Shown: one piece after another, positions 34,626 through 44,865 of the stretch
Layout: each line of letters begins with the position of its first letter
How positions within the stretch are numbered: position 1 is the stretch's first letter
Assembly: GCF_004798705.1 (NCBI RefSeq)
Contig: NZ_CP039290.1
Location: forward strand, 186,001 to 250,000
Direction: 5' to 3'
DNA from: Arthrobacter sp. PAMC25564
GTDB lineage: Bacteria; Actinomycetota; Actinomycetes; Actinomycetales; Micrococcaceae
DNA length: 64,000 nt
Position numbers and translations under genes: made by a program
The notes under the pieces: model-generated
The model's input: only the letters and a program-made list of their open reading frames with translations
Told to the model about the DNA's origin: nothing
Databases searched by the model: none

Positions 34626-36078
34626 CTTCCTGATGCCTTCGCTCGGGGCCGACATGGAGCACGGCAAGATCGTCGAGTGGCTGGTCAAGCCCGGCGACTA
34701 CGTGCGCCGCGGGGACCTCGTGGCCGTCGTCGACACCGACAAGACCGTCATGGACGTGGAATCCTTCCAGGAGGGCGTCGTCGCCGAGCTGTTGGTGGAC
34801 CTGGGCGAAACCGTGCCCGTCGGCACCCCGCTGGCCCGGATCACGCAGACCCCGGCCGAGACCGGTGCGCCGGCCCGCGAGGCGCCGCCGCGCGCGAAGC
34901 CCGCCCCGGGCATCCCGGCGGCAGCAGCCCCGCCACCAGCTGTCCCGGTTGCGCCGCCGGTCCGGCACCTTGCGCACCGGCTGGGGGTGGACCCGGCCAC
35001 GATCCACGGCACCGGCAGGGACGGGGCCATCACCCGGGCAGACGTGGAGCACGCGGTGGCAGCCCGGCCAAGCACCGCCGGCCACGTCCGGTCCTCGCCC
35101 CGGGCCCGGCGCCTCGCTGCCGAGCTTGGCGTCGACCTTGCAGCCATTGCCGGCACCGGTCCGCAGGGCGCCGTGACGGTGACCGACGTGCAGGGCGCCG
35201 TGCAGGGCGCCGTGCAGTGCGCCGCGCAGGGCGCCGTGCAGGGCGCCGTGCAGGGCGCCGCGCAGGGCGCCGTGCAGGGCGCCGTGGGCAGCCGTGCGGA
35301 GGAAACCGTTCCGGAGGCAGCTGTACCGGAGACCTTGGCCCCTGCACCACAGGTGCATCCCGGGGCGCCCCGGGAGGAGCCGGCCGGAGGAAAGCCTGCG
35401 GAGGGGCGCGAGCGGGTAGCCAGCCTGCGCCGCGCCATCGGCACGCTGATGGCGCGCTCGAAGAAGACCATCCCGCACTATTACCTGAGCACCACCGTAG
35501 ACCTGCGCGCCGCCGTCGCCTGGATGCAGTCCGTCAACGCCCAGCGGCCGGTCGCCGCCAGGCTGGTCCCCTCCGCGCTCCTGCTCAAGGCCGCGGCACT
35601 CGCGGCCAAGGAGGTGCCGGAGGTCAACGGTTTCTACGACGACGGCGGGTTCCGGCCGAGCGCCCGCGTGCATCTTGGCATCGCGGTGGCCCTGCGCCAG
35701 GGCGGCCTCGTGGCACCGGCGATACACGACGCCGACACGCTTCCCGTGGACGTGCTGATGGAGCAACTGCGGGACCTCGTCAGCCGTGCGCGCGCCGGCC
35801 GGCTGCAGCGTGCTGAAATGGCTGACCCGACCATCACCGTGACCAACCTCGGAGACCTCGGCGTGGAGAGCGTGTACGGGGTCATCTATCCCCCGCAGGT
35901 CGCCATGGTCGGCTTCGGCCGCGTCATGGAACAGCCGTGGGCGCAGAACGGGATGCTCGGCGTCCGTCATGCCGTCATTGCCACGCTCTCGGCCGACCAC
36001 CGCGTCAGCGACGGGCTGCGCGGCGGCCGCTACCTCGCCCGCATCGAAGAACTGCTGCAGAAACCGGAGGAACTGTGA
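34618..36078 (+). CDS. 2-oxoacid dehydrogenase E2 acyltransferase with expanded QGAV linker
   Basis: A 486-residue dihydrolipoyl acyltransferase. The lipoyl domain (1-80) has the target Lys42 in [11 protein letters not shown]. Two peripheral subunit-binding domains follow: about 116-147 ([19 protein letters not shown]) and about 160-193 ([22 protein letters not shown]). Right after the second comes a tandem repeat of eight four-residue units (QGAV, with QCAA and QGAA variants, about 192-223), then a Pro/Ala linker and the catalytic domain (about 265-486) with the acyltransferase motif DHRVSDG (His461). No E3 gene is present, so a housekeeping lipoamide dehydrogenase must serve. The gene lies 13 bases before the ACP gene. 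Confidence 0.93.
   Translation: MGDFLMPSLGADMEHGKIVEWLVKPGDYVRRGDLVAVVDTDKTVMDVESFQEGVVAELLVDLGETVPVGTPLARITQTPAETGAPAREAPPRAKPAPGIPAAAAPPPAVPVAPPVRHLAHRLGVDPATIHGTGRDGAITRADVEHAVAARPSTAGHVRSSPRARRLAAELGVDLAAIAGTGPQGAVTVTDVQGAVQGAVQCAAQGAVQGAVQGAAQGAVQGAVGSRAEETVPEAAVPETLAPAPQVHPGAPREEPAGGKPAEGRERVASLRRAIGTLMARSKKTIPHYYLSTTVDLRAAVAWMQSVNAQRPVAARLVPSALLLKAAALAAKEVPEVNGFYDDGGFRPSARVHLGIAVALRQGGLVAPAIHDADTLPVDVLMEQLRDLVSRARAGRLQRAEMADPTITVTNLGDLGVESVYGVIYPPQVAMVGFGRVMEQPWAQNGMLGVRHAVIATLSADHRVSDGLRGGRYLARIEELLQKPEEL
35191..35286 (+). repeat. 12-bp tandem repeat in the E2 gene (8 units)
   Basis: Eight in-frame units of CAGGGCGCCGTG or close variants run over 96 bases. Units 3 and 6 carry GCG for GTG, giving a 36-base higher-order period (QGAV QGAV QxAA). 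The first unit continues the end of the second binding domain, from which it probably expanded. Confidence 0.9.
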
Positions 36079-36091
36079 AACGGGAAGCACC

Positions 36092-36334
36092 ATGAACGAA
36101 CAGGACGCCCGCGCGGCGGTCCAGGCCGCCATCGCCAAGGTCGCCCCCGATGTGGACCTGGCGGAGGTGGCCGAGGATTCCCGCCTGCGGCAGGACCTTG
36201 AACTCGATTCACTGGATTTCCTGCGGCTCGTGGAAATCATCGACACGGACACCGGGATCGACATTCCCGAGCGCGACTACCCCGAGGTGGCCACGGTCAA
36301 AGGCCTGATCGGCTACCTCGCGGCCCACGGCTAG
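36092..36334 (+). CDS. Acyl carrier protein in the dehydrogenase operon
   Basis: An 80-residue acidic four-helix carrier. The phosphopantetheine serine is Ser40 in ELDSLDFLRLVE, with FSR-like TVKGLIGYLA at the end. GGGAAG precedes the ATG. It differs from the fatty acid AcpP by context: it ends an operon of ligase, E1 and E2, and no fatty acid or polyketide synthase gene is near. A carrier could accept an acyl group from E2 or from the ligase; both ideas are inference. Confidence 0.92.
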   Translation: MNEQDARAAVQAAIAKVAPDVDLAEVAEDSRLRQDLELDSLDFLRLVEIIDTDTGIDIPERDYPEVATVKGLIGYLAAHG

Positions 36335-36348
36335 AAGCGCCGGGCCGG

Positions 36349-37620
36349 TCAGGCCCGCCGCTGGGCCCGGCGGGCGAACGCCGGGGCGTGCTCGGGCCGG
36401 GGACCGAAGGCGATCAGCCGCGGCAGGACTCTGCGGAGCACCGGCGCATGCCGGGCCACGAAAAGCAACGGCCGCGGCACCCCGGAGCGCTTTCCGGCCA
36501 GGATGGGGCCGAACAGCGTGTGCTGCAGGACCCGCTGGGCGGTCTGGACAACGACGGTGGGCATGCGCCGCCGTCGTTGCACTGCCGCCAACTCCTTCTC
36601 GGGTACGGCGCCGCGCAGGAGGGCCGGGGCGAGGAGCGCCGCCGCGGCCACGGCATCCTGGATGGCCAGGTTGATGCCCACTCCGCCCGCCGGAGACATG
36701 GCATGGGCCGCGTCGCCGATGCAGAGCAGCCCGTCCAGGTGCCAGCGGCGCAGCCGGTCCAGGCGGACGTCGAGGTGGTGCAGCTCAGCCAGTGAGGCGA
36801 TGGCGTCCACACGGTCGGCCAGGTCCGGGCGCAGCGCCGCGATCCGTGCACGGAACCGCTCCACACCCTCGGCCTGGATGAGGGCGTCGGCGCCCTTCGG
36901 CGCGAGGTAGCCCATCTGGTAGTAGTCATCACGGAAGAGCGCCACGAGGGCCTCGCCCTTGCCGAAAGCGGGCACGATGCCGGCCACCGGGCCGTGGTCC
37001 GGGGAGTCCGCGGAGACCGGGCCGGCGGCACGCCGCGGCAGCCTGAACCACCAGACGTCGAACGGCACCGGGAAGTCCTTCGGCACCAGCCCGGCGGTGC
37101 GCCGCAGCACGGAGTGCCGGCCGTCGCAGGCTACGACGAGGTCCGCCTCGATCCCGCGCGCCGCGCCGTCCGCCGTGCGGTAGCGCACTCCGGTGACCCG
37201 GGCGCCGTCGCGCATCAGGGCCGTCACGTGGTGTTCCATCCGAAGGGTGAAACCTGGCTCCCGGGCAGCGGCCCCGGCGAGGAAGTTCAGGAAATCCCAT
37301 TGCGGCATCATGGCCACGTAGTTATAGGGCGGCTTCAGCGAGTCGAACTCGCCGACCGCCACCTCGCCGACGCCCGGGACCGGGAAGGCGACGTTCTGCA
37401 GCCGGCTTTGCGGGAGGCGGCGGAATTCCTCGCCCAGGCCAAGCTCGTCGAGCAGCCGGATGGTGGAGGGGTGGACGGTGTCGCCACGGAAATCCCGGAG
37501 GAAGTCTGCATGCTTCTCCAGCACGGTCACCTTCACCCCTGCCCGGGCCAGCAGCAGGCCCAGCATCATACCTGCGGGGCCGCCGCCCACCACGGCACAT
37601 CCGGTCTTCTCCATGGCCAC
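36349..37620 (-). CDS. FAD-dependent monooxygenase (PHBH family)
   Basis: A 423-residue flavoprotein monooxygenase. The FAD Rossmann motif is VVGGGPAGMMLGLLLARAG, the DG motif is VVACDGRHSVLRR, and the FAD ribityl motif is GLLCIGDAAHAMSPAGGVGINLAIQDA. The C-terminus is basic. Aromatic hydroxylation with NAD(P)H is usual for the family; the substrate is unknown. It converges on the ACP gene with 14 bases between stops. ATG at 37620 or two codons later are both possible. Confidence 0.9.
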   Translation of the reverse strand: MAMEKTGCAVVGGGPAGMMLGLLLARAGVKVTVLEKHADFLRDFRGDTVHPSTIRLLDELGLGEEFRRLPQSRLQNVAFPVPGVGEVAVGEFDSLKPPYNYVAMMPQWDFLNFLAGAAAREPGFTLRMEHHVTALMRDGARVTGVRYRTADGAARGIEADLVVACDGRHSVLRRTAGLVPKDFPVPFDVWWFRLPRRAAGPVSADSPDHGPVAGIVPAFGKGEALVALFRDDYYQMGYLAPKGADALIQAEGVERFRARIAALRPDLADRVDAIASLAELHHLDVRLDRLRRWHLDGLLCIGDAAHAMSPAGGVGINLAIQDAVAAAALLAPALLRGAVPEKELAAVQRRRRMPTVVVQTAQRVLQHTLFGPILAGKRSGVPRPLLFVARHAPVLRRVLPRLIAFGPRPEHAPAFARRAQRRA

Positions 37621-37664
37621 ACGCTACGCCGTTGGAGTGGTTTTCGCTGCGCAACGGCGCCGGA

Positions 37665-37722
37665 GCTACGCAGAATACCCGGCGCTGCGCGGATCCGCGC
37701 AGCGCCGGGTATTCTGCGTAGC
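37665..37722. repeat. Perfect 58-base palindrome downstream of the GntK-GH3 gene
   Basis: The 29-base arms are exact reverse complements centred on GGATCC at 37691-37696. It lies between the FAD monooxygenase start and the GH3 fusion stop, both minus strand, and likely ends the glucuronide operon. Confidence 0.8.
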
Positions 37723-37736
37723 GCAGGTCCGGAACC

Positions 37737-40052
37737 CTAGAGCCGGGTGTCGAAGGAATCGCAGAAGACGTTCCCGTTGAACGTCCCCTGGAACTCCGAT
37801 TTACCCTGGATCTTGTCGATGGTTGCCCGGATGGCCTCACGTGTTCCGGCGTGGGCGTGGATGGCCGTCTTCACCATCGGCACGTCAATCAGGTGGTTGG
37901 GCTGGTTGAGCGACACGAACACGGTGGGGACCTCGGTGACGTACCAGGGAATCTCTGCGGCCATCGGGGTGGACCACTTGATCCGGATGGCAGCTTCCTG
38001 GGCGAAGCCCAAGACGCAGGCGAAGACAAACGCGGCGTCGTACTTGTCGGCGTAGCCGCCGGTGGCTTCCTCCGAGATGATCGACATGAAATTCACACCG
38101 GTCTCCCCCTCCGCCTCGCGCTGGTCGGCCGTCTTGAACAGGTGCACCTCGAAGCCGGCTTTCTGCAGCTCGTCCTTGACGGTGTCCAGGTAGGCCAGCG
38201 GATCGGCGCGGGTGAAGTCCGCGCCGCCGGAGATGCCGTACAGCCGGATGCGTTTGTGCGTCTCCGGCGTGATCGGCAGGTTGTTCGCGGTGTCCTTGAC
38301 CAGGGTGACGGTCTTGTCCGCGATCCCGGCCGCGATGGCCCGGTGGGCCTCGCTGCCGATCAGGTCCAGGGCTTCAACCGGCGGAACCAGGCTTTCGCGG
38401 GGCTTCGTGTGCAGCCCCAGGGATGCCTTGAGCGCCAGGATCCGGCGCAGGGCGTCGTGCAGGCGCTCCTCCGTGATGACCCCGGACTTGTAACCGTCCA
38501 TCATGTAGCCGAAGTCCTCGGCCGGGTTCCGGAAGAACAGGAACATGTCGCAGCCGGCCGCAATGGTGGCCGGGACGAGCTCGCTGCGCTTCATGGCCTG
38601 GGTAAGGCCGATCATCTGGGACGCGTCGGTGAGGATGAGCCCGTTGAAGCCGAGTTCGCCGCGGAGCAGGTCCTGCAGCAGTTCGGGGGCCAGGCTGGCG
38701 GGCATGATGTCCTTATCCGCCGTACCGGGACGGAAGTGCCTGGTGAGCTCCGGAGCGCCGATGTGGCCGATCATGATGGACTGCACACCGTGGGCGATCA
38801 TTTCCCGGTACACGTGGCCGTATGTCTTGCTCCATTCCCGGTAGCCGAGGGTGTTGTAGGACGTGACCACATGCTGGTCGCGCTCGTCGATGCCGTCGCC
38901 CGGGAAGTGCTTCATGGCGCATACGGTGGGCGACTCGCTGATGCCGTCGAAGTACTCCTTGGCCCGCTCCACCACGATTTCCGGGGTGTTGCCGAAGGAC
39001 CGGGTGGAAATGACGGTGTTCCGCCAGTTGTAGTGGATGTCCACGATCGGGGCGAACGCCCAGTTGCAGCCAAGGGCTGCGGTCTCGACGCCGGCGACCT
39101 GCCCCATCTGCCGGGCGATTGATTTGTCCGGATGCGAGCCGGCCTGCAGGTGGGTGGAGACGAAGGTCCCGTCGTCGCAGCTTCCGGCGCCGCCCATTTC
39201 CGGGTTGGAAGCCACCAGCAGCGGGACCTTGGTCCTGGACTGCGCGTAGCGGATGTGTTCCTGCACGGCGGCCGAGGGGCCGGGCCGGTAGCGCATGCCG
39301 CCGACGTGGTAGTTGTCCAGGACGCCGTCGAGGTACTCCGGGGAGTAGTCGTTGTTGTGGTTGATGAACAGCTGGCCGATCTTTTCCTCGAGCGACATCG
39401 ATGCCAGGGTGGCGTCCACCCAGGCGATGGCGTCGCCGTCGAGGTTGAAGGGTGCCGCGGCCAGATCCACCAGGAACGGTCCGGCAACGTCCGCGCCGGG
39501 CTGCGCCGGACGGGCGGCCCCCCCGGCGAGGCCGGCCAGCGCCTCGCTGACCACGCGGTCCACCGGGGCAGCGATGTCCACTACGACGCCGGACTCGTCC
39601 GCTCCCAGCGCTTCCAGTGTCGCCAGTTGCGAGTCGAGCAGCGCGGCCGGCATGAAGTGGCCGCTGCGGCCTTCCAGCCGGGCACCGAGGACGTCCTTGC
39701 TGCCGTGCAGGTGCAGGAACACGGTGTCCGGCGCCTGGGCGCGGATGGCGTCCCGGTAGCTGCGCTTGAGTGCGGAGCAGGCCAGGACCAGTCCGCCCGC
39801 CCCGACGCTGGCGCTGGCGAGTGCGCTGCCGACGGTGGCCAGCCAGGGCCAGCGGTCCTCGTCCGTCAGCGGGGTGCCGGCCGCCATTTTGGCGACGTTT
39901 TCCACCGGGTGGAGCGAGTCGCCGTCGAGGAAGGGTACGTCCAGTTCACGGGCGACGAGGTCGCCGATGGTGGTCTTGCCGCAGCCCGAAACGCCCATAA
40001 CAACAACGCGGCGCCCGCTAAGGGCTGTCGTTTCCAAGTCGTTGTTCATCAC
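37737..40052 (-). CDS. Gluconokinase (GntK) - glycoside hydrolase family 3 fusion
   Basis: One 771-residue protein with two enzymes. Residues about 14-175 are a GntK-type kinase: P-loop GVSGCGKTT (20-28), [31 protein letters not shown] and [16 protein letters not shown]. Residues about 205-600 are a GH3 N-terminal barrel: KHFPG at 381-385, a D-x-H dyad (Asp392/His394) as in NagZ-like enzymes, and nucleophile Asp476 in [12 protein letters not shown]; residues about 600-771 form the GH3 C-terminal domain. Both parts keep key residues. It overlaps ManD by four bases, so it is the last gene of the glucuronide operon. The kinase may phosphorylate gluconate or, by context, 2-keto-3-deoxygluconate. 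Confidence 0.9.
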   Translation of the reverse strand: MMNNDLETTALSGRRVVVMGVSGCGKTTIGDLVARELDVPFLDGDSLHPVENVAKMAAGTPLTDEDRWPWLATVGSALASASVGAGGLVLACSALKRSYRDAIRAQAPDTVFLHLHGSKDVLGARLEGRSGHFMPAALLDSQLATLEALGADESGVVVDIAAPVDRVVSEALAGLAGGAARPAQPGADVAGPFLVDLAAAPFNLDGDAIAWVDATLASMSLEEKIGQLFINHNNDYSPEYLDGVLDNYHVGGMRYRPGPSAAVQEHIRYAQSRTKVPLLVASNPEMGGAGSCDDGTFVSTHLQAGSHPDKSIARQMGQVAGVETAALGCNWAFAPIVDIHYNWRNTVISTRSFGNTPEIVVERAKEYFDGISESPTVCAMKHFPGDGIDERDQHVVTSYNTLGYREWSKTYGHVYREMIAHGVQSIMIGHIGAPELTRHFRPGTADKDIMPASLAPELLQDLLRGELGFNGLILTDASQMIGLTQAMKRSELVPATIAAGCDMFLFFRNPAEDFGYMMDGYKSGVITEERLHDALRRILALKASLGLHTKPRESLVPPVEALDLIGSEAHRAIAAGIADKTVTLVKDTANNLPITPETHKRIRLYGISGGADFTRADPLAYLDTVKDELQKAGFEVHLFKTADQREAEGETGVNFMSIISEEATGGYADKYDAAFVFACVLGFAQEAAIRIKWSTPMAAEIPWYVTEVPTVFVSLNQPNHLIDVPMVKTAIHAHAGTREAIRATIDKIQGKSEFQGTFNGNVFCDSFDTRL

Positions 40053-41278
40053 CAGTCGTGGACCGTTCCGTCGACGAGGCGGTTGTAGGGCAGGTAGGCC
40101 TGCTGGTACGGGTAGGCCGCGGCGGCCTCGGCATTGAATTCGACGCCGATGCCGGGCTTGTCGCCCGGGTGCAGGTAGCCGTCCTTGAACGTCATGGACT
40201 GCTCGAAGACCTCGTTGGTCTTGTCGGAGTGCTGCATGTATTCCTGGATGCCGTAGTTGTGGATGGCCAGGCCGACGTGCAGCTGCGCGGCGAAGCCCAC
40301 CGGGGAAATGTCGGTGGGGCCGTGGAAGCCGGACTTGATCTGGTACTGGGCGGCGAAGTCCATGACCTTCTTCAGCGGCGAGATCCCGCCGAAGTGCGTC
40401 GAGGCGGCCCGGACGTAGTCGATCAGCTGTTCCTTGATCAGGGTCTGGAAGTCGTACACGGTGTTGAAGATTTCGCCGATGGCCAGCGGGGTCGTGGTGT
40501 GCGACCGGACCAGGCGCAGTGCTTCCTGGTTCTCGGCCGGGGTGCAGTCCTCGAGCCAGAACAGGTCGTAGGGTTCCAGCGCCTTGCCGAGCTTGGCCGC
40601 CTGGATCGGGGTCATCCGGTGGTGCCCGTCGTGCAGCAGCGGGATCTCCGGGCCGAACTCGTTGCGGACGGCCTCGAAGACGGTGGGCAGGTGCCGCAGG
40701 TAGGCGCGGGTGTCCCAGTCCTCTTCCTGTGGGAAGGCGCCGCGGCCGGCGGGCTCGTAGTCGTAGCGTTCCCCGGAGGCCTGGGCCTGGGCGGCGACGC
40801 CGTAGACGGCCTTGATGCCCGGGACGGCGGTCTGGATGCGGATGGACTTGTAGCCCAGTTCCAGATGCTCGCGGACCGAATCGAACAAGGACTCGAGGTC
40901 CGAGCCGGAGGCGTGCCCGTAGGCGCGCAGCCCATTCCGGGACGCCCCGCCCAGGAGCTGGTAGACCGGCATCCCGGCCATTTTACCCTTGATGTCCCAC
41001 AACGCCATGTCGACGGCGGCAATCGCGGCCATCGTCACCGGCCCGCGGCGCCAGTAGGAGCTGCGGTACAGGAACTGCCAGGTGTCCTCGATCCGGTGCG
41101 GGTCCTTGCCGATCAGCAGCTGCGCGATGTGCTCCTTGAGGTACGCGGCGACGGCCAGTTCACGCCCGTTCAGGGTCGCGTCACCGATCCCGGTGACGCC
41201 GTCGTCCGTGGTGATCCGGAGGGTGACGAAGTTACGGGACGGGCTTGTCACGAAGACTTCCGCGGCAATGATTTTCAC
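40049..41278 (-). CDS. manD: D-mannonate dehydratase, ManD (enolase superfamily)
   Basis: Dehydrates D-mannonate to 2-keto-3-deoxy-D-gluconate. The 409-residue protein starts at a GTG ([13 protein letters not shown]) with AAAGGA upstream; a longer frame is not supported. ManD signatures include [58 protein letters not shown], and the C-terminal [10 protein letters not shown]. Although some ManD-family members prefer gluconate, the adjacent UxaC and UxuB make mannonate the obvious substrate. The stop overlaps the GntK-GH3 start (ATGA). Confidence 0.92.
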   Translation of the reverse strand: MKIIAAEVFVTSPSRNFVTLRITTDDGVTGIGDATLNGRELAVAAYLKEHIAQLLIGKDPHRIEDTWQFLYRSSYWRRGPVTMAAIAAVDMALWDIKGKMAGMPVYQLLGGASRNGLRAYGHASGSDLESLFDSVREHLELGYKSIRIQTAVPGIKAVYGVAAQAQASGERYDYEPAGRGAFPQEEDWDTRAYLRHLPTVFEAVRNEFGPEIPLLHDGHHRMTPIQAAKLGKALEPYDLFWLEDCTPAENQEALRLVRSHTTTPLAIGEIFNTVYDFQTLIKEQLIDYVRAASTHFGGISPLKKVMDFAAQYQIKSGFHGPTDISPVGFAAQLHVGLAIHNYGIQEYMQHSDKTNEVFEQSMTFKDGYLHPGDKPGIGVEFNAEAAAAYPYQQAYLPYNRLVDGTVHDW

Positions 41279-41325
41279 AGCTGGTCCTTTCGAGCGGGGC
41301 TGGGGCGGTGCTGGGTCGGTGTGTG

Positions 41326-42762
41326 CTAGTTGCTGGCTGAGGCGGGCGGCGTGGCTGCGCCTGAACGGGCTGCGGCGGCGCCGGGCGTTGTGGGTTTTTC
41401 GTCGGCTGCTGCCGTGATGGCGGCGCCTTCGGAGTTCTTGCGGCGGTCCTGGATCTCGGTGAGGATCCGGGCGTGCATGGCGTCGGTGAGCGTGTACCTG
41501 GACATCACCAGGACGGCCAGGATGGTCATGATCGCCGGCAGAGCACCGGCCGCGAACTGGATGCCGAATACCGCATCCGCCGTCTGGGCTGCGCCGGACT
41601 TGTAGCCGCCCAGGGCCAGGGCGTAGGCGGCAAGTGCGCCGCCCACCGCCTGGCCGGTCTTCCGGGTGAAGGAGAACAGGGCATAGGTGATGCCTTCGGT
41701 GCGCACGCCGGTGCGCCATTCACCGTATTCAACGGTGTCGGCTTCCAGCGCCCACACCACGATGTTGACGGCAAGGACGCCCACCAGGCTGACAACGAGG
41801 CCGGCGAAGCCGATCCAGACCTGACTGGCCGGGGTGAGGAAGATGACCGCGCCGCCGATGACAGTCAGCAGCGCCGAGTAGATGTAGACGCGCTTCTTGC
41901 CGAGGTTCCGGACCAGCCTGGGCATGAAGCCCGCCAGCACGAAGGTGAGTGCCAGCTGGACGATGGAGAGAACCGGGTACAGGTCAAGGCGGTGCAGCAC
42001 GTCACGCAGGTAGTACAGCTGCACCGAGGTCAGCGCCAGGTATCCGGTCAGGAAGAAGAAGGAGCTCAGGCACAGCATCAGCAGCGGCTTGTTGCCCTTG
42101 AGCGTGTCCATGCTCTGTCTGAACGTGACGTTGGGGACGGCGCGGTGCACCCTCTCCTTGGCTGTCAGCACGGTGAAGAAATACAGGGCGGCACCGATCG
42201 CCACGAACACCAGGGTGATGGTGGTGAAGGTTCCCTGCAGGTCAGCGCCGGGCTTGATGAGCGGAGCGACGAAAATTCCGAGGGCGGAACCGACCAGCAA
42301 GGCGCCGATCATCCGGGCGGAGCCCAGTTTGGCCCGGTCCCCCGGGTCCTGGGTCATCGCACCGGCCAGGGAGCCGTAGGGGATGTTGACCAGGCTGTAG
42401 GCCAGGCCGAGGGCCGCGTATGTGACGTAGGCGTAGAGCAGCGTGCCGGATTCGCCCAGTTGCGGGACGGAGAACGTGGCAACGCTCAGCAGGAGCAGCG
42501 GGATGGAACCGAACATGATGAACGGGCGGAACTTGCCGAACCGCTTGCTGAACGCACGGTCCACCACCCGGCCGGCAAAAACGTCGGCGAAGGCATCGAA
42601 GATCCTGACCGCCAGCAGCAGTGTTCCGGCGGCCGCGGCGGAGATCCCGGCCACGTCGGTGTAGTACACCAGCAGGAACATCGTGGCGGTGGTGAAGGCG
42701 AGGTTGTTTGCCGCATCCCCGGCTCCATAGCCGATGATGCTGAGCTTGTTCAGCTTTTTCAT
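41326..42762 (-). CDS. UidB-like glucuronide:cation symporter (GPH family)
   Basis: A 478-residue GPH-family transporter with about 12 membrane segments. The start [19 protein letters not shown] and the loop [17 protein letters not shown] with cytosolic basic residues are typical, as is [15 protein letters not shown] before a late segment. It sits between the beta-glucuronidase and mannonate dehydratase genes, which supports import of glucuronides or glucuronate. The cytosolic C-terminus is Ala/Pro-rich. Confidence 0.9.
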   Translation of the reverse strand: MKKLNKLSIIGYGAGDAANNLAFTTATMFLLVYYTDVAGISAAAAGTLLLAVRIFDAFADVFAGRVVDRAFSKRFGKFRPFIMFGSIPLLLLSVATFSVPQLGESGTLLYAYVTYAALGLAYSLVNIPYGSLAGAMTQDPGDRAKLGSARMIGALLVGSALGIFVAPLIKPGADLQGTFTTITLVFVAIGAALYFFTVLTAKERVHRAVPNVTFRQSMDTLKGNKPLLMLCLSSFFFLTGYLALTSVQLYYLRDVLHRLDLYPVLSIVQLALTFVLAGFMPRLVRNLGKKRVYIYSALLTVIGGAVIFLTPASQVWIGFAGLVVSLVGVLAVNIVVWALEADTVEYGEWRTGVRTEGITYALFSFTRKTGQAVGGALAAYALALGGYKSGAAQTADAVFGIQFAAGALPAIMTILAVLVMSRYTLTDAMHARILTEIQDRRKNSEGAAITAAADEKPTTPGAAAARSGAATPPASASN

Positions 42763-42824
42763 TGTGTGGGCTCCTTTACCCGTTGCCGGCCCCTGGAGGC
42801 CGGCGATACTGCATATGAAAAGGG

Positions 42825-44633
42825 CTATGCACTGGTGGAGTTCTTGTTGCCGGCCAGCGCAGTCCAGCGCTGGCGCAATGCGTAGGCTGCGGGCTTGGGG
42901 CGGCGGTCCCGGGTGAAGACACCCTTCTTGTTGCCGTCCACGCGCATGATGCCGTTGGAGGTCTGGAAGTCCGCGAAATTCCAGACCTGTTCGCCCACCA
43001 TGGCGTCCACGCGGTCAAAGACCCGGTGGTACATGGCCAGGAAGGCGGCCTGGTATTCCTCGCTCCAGGGCTGCTCGTAGATCGAGTGGAAGCCGGGCAT
43101 GGTGTCCGGTCCGTACTCGGTCATGATCATGGGTTTGCCGTACTTGGCTTCCCATTCCCGCAGTTCCTTCTCGAGGACCTGCTCCGCGGTTTCGAGGTCG
43201 CCGTTGTTCAGATACCACCCGTAGTAGCGGTTCAGCATGATGACGTCGAACAGATCGCCCAGGAGTTCCTTGTCCGGGGTGTCGAACATGACGTTGACGT
43301 AGCCCACGGGACGGGTGGGGTCCAGTTCCCGGGTCAGCTCCACGAGGGGCTGGAAGTATTCGCGGGCACCTTCCTCGGAGCCATTGGGTTCGTTTGCGAT
43401 GGACCAGATCACGACAGAGGGGCGGTTCTTGTCCCGGGCCACGAGCTCGGAAATGGCCTGCCGGTGGTTGGCGGCGGTTTTGCCGTCCACGCCGCCCTCG
43501 GTATAGGTCTTCTTGGAGATGCCGCCGAAGACGGCGCCGAAGCCCAGGTGCAGCCCCACGGCCGCGGTTTCGTCGATCACCACGATGCCGTGCCGGTCGG
43601 CGAACTCCATGACCTCTTCGGCATAGGGGTAATGGGAAGTCCGGAAGGAGTTCGCGCCCACCCAGTCCAGGAGCTGGAAATCATTGACCATCTGGGCGTT
43701 GCTGTGGCCTTTGCCGATGGCGATGTGGTCCTCGTGCATGCCGAAGCCGGTGAAGTAGAACGGTTCGCCGTTGATCAGGAATTCGTTGCCGCGGACCTCC
43801 ACGGTGCGGACGCCGACCGGCAGCGTGTAGCTGTCCAGCAACTGGCCGCCGTCGCGGATCTCGGCGGTGAGGCTGTAAAGGTAGGCGGCGCCCGGCTTCC
43901 AGAGCACGACGTCGTTGATCACCAGGGTGCCTTCGGCGCCTTCGGCCCTGGCCACTTCGGCGCCGTCGGCGTCTTTCAGGACGACGGCGACTGCTTCGGT
44001 GCCGGTACCGCCGGCGGTCGCGATCGTGTAGTCGACGCTGCCGGTGGGGCCGTCGAAGCCGGTGACCACGGTGATATCGTCCACCGTCACGGCCGGTGTG
44101 CTGTACAGCCAGAGGCTGCGGTGCAGGCCCGCATAGTTGTAGAAGTCGTGGAGGTAGCTCTGCTGGCGGCGGCCGTCCTCGGTCACGGTGATGCTGCCGG
44201 GCGGGATCGTGGCCTGGGTCAGCTCGTTGTTGACGGAGACGGTGAGGCGGAAGGTCTGGCCCGGCGTCACGTGTCCGGTGATGTCAGCAGCGAACGGCAT
44301 GTAGCCGCCGGTGTGCTGGGCCACGAGGACATCGTCCACCCACACCATTCCCTCGTGCGTGGCGGAGTCGAGCCGGAGATGGATGCGCTCCCCTGCCCAG
44401 CCGCGGGGGACGCGCACCTCGCGCTGGTACCAGACGTAGCCCACGTGGTCGCGGATGGCTTTGTCGGGGAAGACGTCGTTGTAGCTGGCCGGGACGCCCA
44501 TTTCCAGGGGCGACTGCAACGGGCCCTTGAACCATTCCTCCTGGTGGCCGCTGCGGTCAAAGTCCACCTTGAACCGGTAGAGGCCGTCGAGGTTGATGAT
44601 CTCGCGGGTTTCACTTGCCTGGGGCTTCAGCAT
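42825..44633 (-). CDS. uidA: Beta-glucuronidase (GH2)
   Basis: Hydrolyses beta-D-glucuronides. The 602-residue protein parallels E. coli UidA over the full length: acid/base Glu415 in IANEPN, nucleophile Glu506 in MTEYGPDT, and a near-identical C-terminal region with EEYQAAFLAMYHRVFDR, GEQVWNFADFQTS and GNKKGVFTRDR, whose Asn-Lys contact the carboxylate of the sugar. No signal peptide, so the substrate must be imported. The ATG at 44633 has AAGGA eight bases upstream; the longer frame reads through the promoter. A LacI-type operator with promoter lies just upstream. Confidence 0.96.
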   Translation of the reverse strand: MLKPQASETREIINLDGLYRFKVDFDRSGHQEEWFKGPLQSPLEMGVPASYNDVFPDKAIRDHVGYVWYQREVRVPRGWAGERIHLRLDSATHEGMVWVDDVLVAQHTGGYMPFAADITGHVTPGQTFRLTVSVNNELTQATIPPGSITVTEDGRRQQSYLHDFYNYAGLHRSLWLYSTPAVTVDDITVVTGFDGPTGSVDYTIATAGGTGTEAVAVVLKDADGAEVARAEGAEGTLVINDVVLWKPGAAYLYSLTAEIRDGGQLLDSYTLPVGVRTVEVRGNEFLINGEPFYFTGFGMHEDHIAIGKGHSNAQMVNDFQLLDWVGANSFRTSHYPYAEEVMEFADRHGIVVIDETAAVGLHLGFGAVFGGISKKTYTEGGVDGKTAANHRQAISELVARDKNRPSVVIWSIANEPNGSEEGAREYFQPLVELTRELDPTRPVGYVNVMFDTPDKELLGDLFDVIMLNRYYGWYLNNGDLETAEQVLEKELREWEAKYGKPMIMTEYGPDTMPGFHSIYEQPWSEEYQAAFLAMYHRVFDRVDAMVGEQVWNFADFQTSNGIMRVDGNKKGVFTRDRRPKPAAYALRQRWTALAGNKNSTSA

Positions 44634-44721
44634 CTGGGGAATCCTTACGCGTCGTTGCGGGGTGGGACCGTCGGTGGATCGGCCGGGCCGGTGCTGGCGG
44701 CCAGCGTTTTCTCTGGCTGTA

Positions 44722-44764
44722 ATCCTAGTCACGTGGCAAACATTTGGCAAGCGGTTGCCAAATG
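44722..44764 (-). promoter_or_regulatory. uidA promoter with overlapping LacI-type operator
   Basis: A perfect operator spans 44741-44764: ten-base arms CATTTGGCAA and TTGCCAAATG around GCGG. On the minus strand the inner arm TTGCCA (44745-44750) is also a -35, followed at 17 bases by -10 TAGGAT (44722-44727). Repressor binding would exclude polymerase. Confidence 0.75.
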
Positions 44765-44865
44765 TTTTCTGCGGCGCCGTCCAGCCGCTGCTGAAACGTT
44801 CGCTGCCCGGGCCCGAAGCGGATGCTGCAGGCCCGGGCAGCGCGACGCCTGTGGATTGGTGCGCC

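Noticed and set aside
35191-35286. CRISPR-like array
   Set aside because: Units are 12 bases, contiguous and in frame in the E2 gene, with no spacers.
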